DNA of 64,000 nt, taken from the NCBI GenBank assembly GCA_021793195.1, contig JAJYTG010000001.1, positions 62,001 through 126,000 of the forward strand. Reading direction: 5' to 3'. A model generated the notes under the pieces. The model ran no database searches, was not told where the DNA came from, and saw only the letters and a list, made by a program, of their open reading frames with translations. Both the position numbers and the translations under genes were made by a program. This document shows, piece after piece, positions 57,654-64,000 of the stretch. Source of the stretch: Pseudomonadota bacterium. Its GTDB lineage: Bacteria; Pseudomonadota; Gammaproteobacteria; Xanthomonadales; Rhodanobacteraceae. Numbering within the stretch: position 1 is the first letter of the stretch; each line of letters opens with the position of its first letter.

Positions 57654-58298
57654 ATGCCCCGCCCGACGCCACCCAGCACTTCCGGCCCCGCCGCGCGCGC
57701 ACGCGCCATGGCCGCTGCACGCGAACTGGGCGTGCCGCCGCACTACGGCCGCGAACGGCACCTGCGCCCGCAGCGCGAACCGGCGCGGCTGGTCTGCATC
57801 GGGCCGGACCTGCAGCAGCGCCCGGCCTGGCTGCGACCGCGCGCGGCGGCGGCTTTCCAGCGCATGCGGCGCAGCGCGGCGCGTGCGGGGATCGAACTGC
57901 AGGTAGCCTCGGCCTGGCGCTCCTTCGGGTACCAACTAGGCATCCTGTGCGGCAAGCGCGAGCGCGGCCTGGCGATGGAAGCCATCCTCGCGGTCAGCGC
58001 GGCGCCCGGCTACAGCGAGCATCACAGCGGACGCGCCCTCGATCTGGCCACGCCCGGCTACGCGGTGCTGGAGGAGGATTTCGAGCGCTCGCCGGCCTTC
58101 GCCTGGCTGCAGCGGCACGCGCAGCGCCATGGTTTCAGCCTGTCCTATCCGCGCGGCAACCGCCACGGCATCGCCTACGAGCCCTGGCACTGGTGCTGGC
58201 ATGCCGCCCTGGCGCGGCGGGCGCGGGCGCTCAACGGCGGCCGGCCGCCGCCCGGTGCACGCGACGCGCGAAGGCATCGTCCAGCCACACGCGCATGA
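57654..58298 (+). CDS. M15 family D-alanyl-D-alanine carboxypeptidase (VanY-like)
   Basis: SAWRSFGYQLGIL...VSAAPGYSEHHSGRALDLATPG...YPRGNRHGIAYEPWHWCW; zinc-ligand motifs SEHHSGRALDL and EPWHW. Confidence 0.9.
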   Translation: MPRPTPPSTSGPAARARAMAAARELGVPPHYGRERHLRPQREPARLVCIGPDLQQRPAWLRPRAAAAFQRMRRSAARAGIELQVASAWRSFGYQLGILCGKRERGLAMEAILAVSAAPGYSEHHSGRALDLATPGYAVLEEDFERSPAFAWLQRHAQRHGFSLSYPRGNRHGIAYEPWHWCWHAALARRARALNGGRPPPGARDARRHRPATRA

Positions 58299-59046
58299 AC
58301 TGGTAGGCGCGCCGGGCCACCGGTGGGTCATAGGCGCAGTTGGGAGCCGGCTTCTGCGCCGCCTCGGTGAAACAGTGCTCGGCACCACCGAAATCCACCA
58401 GCGCCCAGCGCTTGACATGGCCCCGGCGCATCTCCTGCTCGAACGCCGCGCGCGCCGCCGGCGGCACCGCCTGGTCGGCGTCGCCGGTCAGCACCAGCAC
58501 GTCGGCCTTGATGTTGCGCGCCAGCGCCGGATCATCGGTGGAGAGGATGCCGTGGAAGGTCACCACCGCGGCGACGTCGGCTCCGGCGCGCGCCAGGTCC
58601 AGTACCGCCGAGCCGCCGAAGCAGAAGCCGATGGCGGCGATGCGTGCCGGGTCGATGGGTGCATGGCCCTCCTGCGCGCGCAGTTCGGCCAGCGCCTTGA
58701 GCATGCGCGCCCGCAGCAGCGCGCGGTCGGCGTACAGCGGCTTGACCGCGGCCTGCGCCTGTTCGGTGTTCGCCGGGCGCACGCCTGCGCCGTACAGGTC
58801 GGTCAGCAGGATCACGTAGCGATGGCCAGCGATCATCCTGGCCTTGGCGATGGCATCGGCGTTGACGCCGTACCAGTTGGGCACCATCAGCAGCCCGGGG
58901 CGCAACGTGCGCGAGGCGCCGTCGTAGACCAGGTAGCTCCGGTAGCGCGTGCCATCCAGCGTCCACGCCACCGGCCTCACCACCATGGCGGCGTGGACGG
59001 CGGCGGTCCCCAGCAGCAGGATCCAGGCAAGCATGATGCGGCGCAT
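58231..59046 (-). CDS. Dienelactone hydrolase family protein
   Basis: Signal peptide; [43 protein letters not shown]...[31 protein letters not shown]...[14 protein letters not shown]. Confidence 0.9.
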   Translation of the reverse strand: MRRIMLAWILLLGTAAVHAAMVVRPVAWTLDGTRYRSYLVYDGASRTLRPGLLMVPNWYGVNADAIAKARMIAGHRYVILLTDLYGAGVRPANTEQAQAAVKPLYADRALLRARMLKALAELRAQEGHAPIDPARIAAIGFCFGGSAVLDLARAGADVAAVVTFHGILSTDDPALARNIKADVLVLTGDADQAVPPAARAAFEQEMRRGHVKRWALVDFGGAEHCFTEAAQKPAPNCAYDPPVARRAYQFMRVWLDDAFARRVHRAAAGRR

Positions 59047-59141
59047 GGCGGTCCTCCCCTTCCGGGTGGCGCGCCCAGCTTAGCGCGCCGGCGCGGCGTG
59101 CACCGCGTCCGCGACCGCCCCGGCGCGCGGATCCGCCGGCC

Positions 59142-59147
59142 TATAAT
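59142..59147 (+). promoter_or_regulatory. Candidate -10 element (TATAAT) of the tdh promoter
   Basis: CCTATAATCGCGC located 33 nt before the tdh ATG. Confidence 0.5.
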
Positions 59148-59174
59148 CGCGCTTCGCATCCGCCGGAGCCTTCC

Positions 59175-60209
59175 ATGCCGCAGACCATGCGCGCGCTGGT
59201 CAAGCGCGAGCCCGCCAAGGGCATCTGGATGGAGCAGGTGCCCATCCCCGCCATCGGCCCCAACGAGGTGCTGATCAAGCTGGAGAAGACCGCCATCTGC
59301 GGTACCGACCTGCACATCTACAAGTGGGACGAGTGGTCGCAGCGCACCATCAAGCCGGGGCTGGTGATCGGCCACGAGTTCGTCGGACGCATCGTCGAAA
59401 CGGGTGCGGGCGTCAGGGGCTATGCGCCCGGACAGCGCGTCAGCGCCGAGGGCCACATCGTGTGCGGCATGTGCCGCAACTGCCGCGCCGGGCGCCAGCA
59501 CCTGTGCCCCAACACCGTCGGCATCGGCGTCAACCGCAACGGCGCATTCGCCGAGTACATCGCCATGCCGGCATCCAATCTGTGGCCGATTCCGGACCCG
59601 ATCCCCTCCGAGCTGGCAGCGTTCTTCGACCCCTACGGCAACGCCGCGCACTGCGCGCTGGAATTCGACCTGATCGGCGAGGATGTGCTGATCACCGGCG
59701 CCGGCCCCATCGGCGTCATCGCCGCCGGCATCGCCAAGCACGTGGGCGCGCGCAACGTGGTGGTCACCGACGTCAACGACTACCGCCTCAAGCTGGCCGC
59801 CGACATGGGCGCCACGCGCGTGGTCAACGTCGCCAACCAGTCGCTGCGCGAGGTGGTGAAAGACCTGCACATGGAAGGTTTCGACGTGGGCCTGGAGATG
59901 AGCGGCAACCCGCGCGCCTTCAACGACATGCTGGACGTGATGTACCACGGCGGCAAGATCGCGCTGCTGGGCATCCTGCCCAAGGGGGCCGGCGTCGACT
60001 GGGACAGGATCATCTTCAAGGGTCTCACCGTGCAGGGCATCTACGGCCGACGCATGTACGAGACCTGGTACAAGATGACGCAGATGCTGCTCACCGGCTT
60101 CCCGCTGCAGAAGGTGCTCACCCATCAGGTGGCCATCGACGACTTCCAGCGCGGCTTCGAGCTGATGGAAGCCGGCAACTGCGGCAAGGTGGTGTGCTCG
60201 TGGAGCTGA
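59175..60209 (+). CDS. tdh: L-threonine 3-dehydrogenase
   Basis: [71 protein letters not shown]...[15 protein letters not shown]; followed by kbl. Confidence 0.97.
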   Translation: MPQTMRALVKREPAKGIWMEQVPIPAIGPNEVLIKLEKTAICGTDLHIYKWDEWSQRTIKPGLVIGHEFVGRIVETGAGVRGYAPGQRVSAEGHIVCGMCRNCRAGRQHLCPNTVGIGVNRNGAFAEYIAMPASNLWPIPDPIPSELAAFFDPYGNAAHCALEFDLIGEDVLITGAGPIGVIAAGIAKHVGARNVVVTDVNDYRLKLAADMGATRVVNVANQSLREVVKDLHMEGFDVGLEMSGNPRAFNDMLDVMYHGGKIALLGILPKGAGVDWDRIIFKGLTVQGIYGRRMYETWYKMTQMLLTGFPLQKVLTHQVAIDDFQRGFELMEAGNCGKVVCSWS

Positions 60210-60234
60210 GCGCCGCACCGATGAGGACACCCGC

Positions 60235-61433
<1,199 letters not shown>

Positions 61434-61434
<1 letters not shown>

Positions 61435-62174
61435 TGCGCACCGACAGCGTCCGCCTGTTCCAGACCCTGCCGCAGGCCTGCGGTTACTGGTCCGGGCGGA
61501 CCGCGGTGAACCTGGTGCTCGATCCGGCGCATCCCGCGCTGGATGCGTTGTACGCACAGGCGCTGGCGCACGGTTTCCGCCGCGCCGGCAGCCACGTGTA
61601 CCGGCCGCGCTGCCCGCGTTGCAATGCCTGCGTCGCCTGCCGCATCGCACTGGCGCGCTTCCGTCCGGACCGCAGCCAGCGCCGCTGCCTGGTGCGCAAT
61701 GCCGGCGTCGAACTGCTGGACGCCGAACCCGGTTTCACCCCCGAACGCTGGGCGCTGTACCAGCGCTACCAGAAGCTGCGGCATCCCGGCGGTGGCATGG
61801 ACGAGGGCACGGCCGAGGATTTCCGCGAGTTTCTCAGTGCCGGCTGGAGCCGCACGCGGCTTCTCGAACTGCGCGAAGGCGGGCGCCTGCTCGCGGTGGC
61901 CGCGACCGACCTCGCCGGCGAGGCGCTTTCGGCGGTGTACACCTGGTACGACCCGGACTGTGCGCAGCGCGGGCTGGGCACGCTGGCCATCCTGCGGCAG
62001 ATCGGCTATGGCCGCGCGCTGGGGCTGAACTATCTGTACCTGGGGTACTGGATCGCGCGACACCCCAGGATGGACTACAAGCGCCGCTTCCGGCCGGAGG
62101 CGCTGGACGGCGGCAACTGGGTGCCGCTGGCGGAAACGGAAAAGCGGCCAGCGGCCGGCACTCAGCCGCGGTAA
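61434..62174 (+). CDS. bpt: Arginyltransferase / aspartate-glutamate leucyltransferase
   Basis: MRTDSVRLFQTLPQACGYWSGRTAVNLVLDP...GFRRAGSHVYRPRCPRCNACVACRIALARFRPDRSQRRC...LNYLYLGYWIARHPRMDYKRRFRPEALDGGNWV. Confidence 0.95.
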
Positions 62175-63127
62175 CGGTCGGTGGCGCGCACCAGCGCGTC
62201 GATGTTGCCCGGTTCGAATGCCGAATGCCCCGCGTCCGCCACGACCTGCAAGTCGGCTTCGGGCCAGGCGCGATGCAGATCCCAGGCCGAACGCAGCGGA
62301 CAGACCACGTCGTAACGTCCCTGCACGATGGTGGCGGGGATGTGGCGGATGCGGTGCACGTCCTCCAGCAACTGGCCGTCGCCGCGCATGAAACCGCCAT
62401 GCACGAAGTAGTGGCACTCGATGCGTGCAAAGGCCAGCGCGAAAGCATCCGCCCCGCTGGACTCGATGTGTGCCGGATCCTGGAACAGGAAACTGGTGCT
62501 GCCCTCCCACACCGCCCAGGCGCGCGCGGCGGCCAGGCGCACGGCGTCGTCTTCGCCGGTGAGGCGGCGGTGGTAGGCGCTGATGAGATCGCCGCGCTCG
62601 GCCGGCGGGATGGGGTCGAGGTAGCCTTCCCAGGCATCCGGGAACAGCGCATCGCAACCCTGCTGATAGAACCATTCCAGCTCCCAGCGGCGCAGCAGGA
62701 AAATGCCGCGCAGCACCAGTTCGCTGACGTGCTGCGGATGGGTTTCGGCATAAGCCAGCGCCAGGGTCGATCCCCAGGAGCCGCCGAACACCTGCCACTG
62801 CCCGATCTCCAGGTGCGCGCGCAGACGTTCGATGTCGGCGACCAGATCCCAGGTCGTGTTCTCGCGCAGTTCGGCATGCGGCGTGCTGCGGCCGCAACCG
62901 CGCTGGTCGAACAGCACGATGCGGTAGGCGGAGGGATCGAAGAACTGCCGGCAGCGTGCGTTGCAGCCGCCTCCGGGACCGCCGTGCAGGAACACCACCG
63001 GCTTGCCCTGCGGATTGCCGCACTGCTCGTAGTACAGCGTATGCAGCGCCGACACCTGCAGGCGGCCGCTGTCGTAGGGCTCGATCTCCCCATACAGGCT
63101 GCGGCGCGGATTCGGCGGGCTCGTCAT
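62162..63127 (-). CDS. pip: Prolyl aminopeptidase
   Basis: RRSLYGEIEPYDSGRLQVSALHTLYYEQCGNPQGKPVVFLHGGPGGGCNARCRQFFDPSAYRIVLFDQRGCGRSTPHAELRENTTWDLVADIERLR...FGGSWGSTLALAYAETHP. Confidence 0.96.
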   Translation of the reverse strand: MTSPPNPRRSLYGEIEPYDSGRLQVSALHTLYYEQCGNPQGKPVVFLHGGPGGGCNARCRQFFDPSAYRIVLFDQRGCGRSTPHAELRENTTWDLVADIERLRAHLEIGQWQVFGGSWGSTLALAYAETHPQHVSELVLRGIFLLRRWELEWFYQQGCDALFPDAWEGYLDPIPPAERGDLISAYHRRLTGEDDAVRLAAARAWAVWEGSTSFLFQDPAHIESSGADAFALAFARIECHYFVHGGFMRGDGQLLEDVHRIRHIPATIVQGRYDVVCPLRSAWDLHRAWPEADLQVVADAGHSAFEPGNIDALVRATDRYRG

Positions 63128-63222
63128 CGGCGGGATCTCGCGGGCTGGAACGCGCGCCATCGCGGGCGGTGCGCCCCGGAAACGCGCGCGGCGCCTGCGG
63201 GCGCCGCGGAATGGCTGGAAAC

Positions 63223-63299
63223 TGGTCGGGGCGGCGAGATTCGAACTCGCGACCCCCACAACCCCATTGTGGTGCGCTACCAGGCTGCGCTACGCCCCG
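63223..63299 (-). tRNA. tRNA-Pro(GGG), 77 nt, CCA encoded
   Basis: Minus strand CGGGGCGTAGCGCAGCCTGGTAGCGCACCACAATGGGGTTGTGGGGGTCGCGAGTTCGAATCTCGCCGCCCCGACCA; 7-bp acceptor stem, anticodon loop ATGGGGT, GTTCGAATC T-loop. Confidence 0.96.
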
Positions 63300-63357
63300 A
63301 CACGGCTCCAGAACGGCGGATTGTAACAGCGGCGGCGCGCCGAACAGAAGCGAGGTC

Positions 63358-63711
63358 TCAACGCAGCAGGGCCAGCAGTTCCTCCAGTTCGACGCGCAAC
63401 TGCCGTGCCACCTGCCCTGAATAGCTGGCCTCGACCTTGGCCTGGCTGCCCTCCAGACGCTGGCGGGCGCCGGTGATGGTGAAACCCTGTTCGTACAGCA
63501 GCGCACGGATCTGGCGGATCATCAGCACGTCGTGGCGCTGGTAGTAGCGGCGGTTGCCGCGGCGCTTGACCGGGTTGAGTCCGCTGAACTCCTGCTCCCA
63601 GTAGCGCAGCACGTGCGGCTTCACCCCGCACAACTCGCTGACCTCACCGATGGTGAAGTAGCGCTTGGCGGGGATCGGCGGCAGCTCGTTGTTGCTACCT
63701 GGGTCCAGCAT
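63358..63711 (-). CDS. MerR family transcriptional regulator
   Basis: [71 protein letters not shown]. Confidence 0.94.
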   Translation of the reverse strand: MLDPGSNNELPPIPAKRYFTIGEVSELCGVKPHVLRYWEQEFSGLNPVKRRGNRRYYQRHDVLMIRQIRALLYEQGFTITGARQRLEGSQAKVEASYSGQVARQLRVELEELLALLR

Positions 63712-63991
63712 AGGCTTCCACCCGCTGCTTCAGGCGCTGGCCGGCGCGGAAAGTCACCACGCGTCGCGCCGAAATGGGGATTTCCTCGCCGGTCTTGGGA
63801 TTGCGGCCCGGCCGCTGGTTCTTGCTGCGCAGTTCGAAGTTGCCGAAACCCGAGAGCTTGACCTGCTCGCCACGCTCCAGCGCCGTGCGGATGGTCTCGA
63901 AAAACGCATCCACGAATTCCTTGGCTTCGCGCTTGTTCAGCCCGACTTCGGCAAACAGGTGCTCGGCCATCTCCGCTTTGGTCAGTGCCAC
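63695..63991 (-). CDS. ihfA: Integration host factor subunit alpha
   Basis: [94 protein letters not shown]. Confidence 0.97.
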   Translation of the reverse strand: MALTKAEMAEHLFAEVGLNKREAKEFVDAFFETIRTALERGEQVKLSGFGNFELRSKNQRPGRNPKTGEEIPISARRVVTFRAGQRLKQRVEAYAGPR

Positions 63992-64000
63992 GTTACCCCC

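Noticed and set aside
63358-63991. ihfA-merR-tRNA-Pro as a novel regulatory or integration locus
   Set aside because: This arrangement is ordinary in related genomes; no integrase, attachment-site duplication or mobile gene is visible next to the tRNA.

Overview
This is a high-GC, gene-dense chromosomal window. The gene content and order (fabH-D-G-acpP-fabF-pabB-pabC-mltG-tmk-holB-pilZ; phoB-phoR-ppk1; liu/MCC leucine catabolism; ihfA-merR-tRNA-Pro) suggest a gammaproteobacterium of the Lysobacterales/Xanthomonadales, possibly Rhodanobacteraceae; the taxonomy is inference. I support about 65 protein-coding genes, one tRNA-Pro(GGG), a strong intrinsic terminator, a convergent-gene hairpin, a Fur-box-like site, Pho-box-like sites and an in-frame 9-bp minisatellite. 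I see no CRISPR array, rRNA, prophage or transposase. Most of the window is core housekeeping and catabolic DNA. The parts most worth a second look are: (1) a translationally coupled lipoprotein plus 1104-aa BNR/Asp-box + 3x IPT/TIG protein with a GlyGly-CTERM-like tail, embedded in the leucine-degradation region; (2) a Fur-box-preceded operon of a cupredoxin-like protein without visible copper ligands, an FTR1 permease and an uncharacterised outer-membrane-like protein; (3) a DksA-family protein with a ~235-aa basic extension containing 11 perfect 9-bp repeats and no intact C4 zinc finger; (4) a DMT transporter with a very His-rich C-terminus; (5) a chain of five consecutive 4-nt overlaps ending in a PIG-L deacetylase gene. 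Most very long ORFs in the supplied track are antisense or out-of-frame artefacts of high GC.
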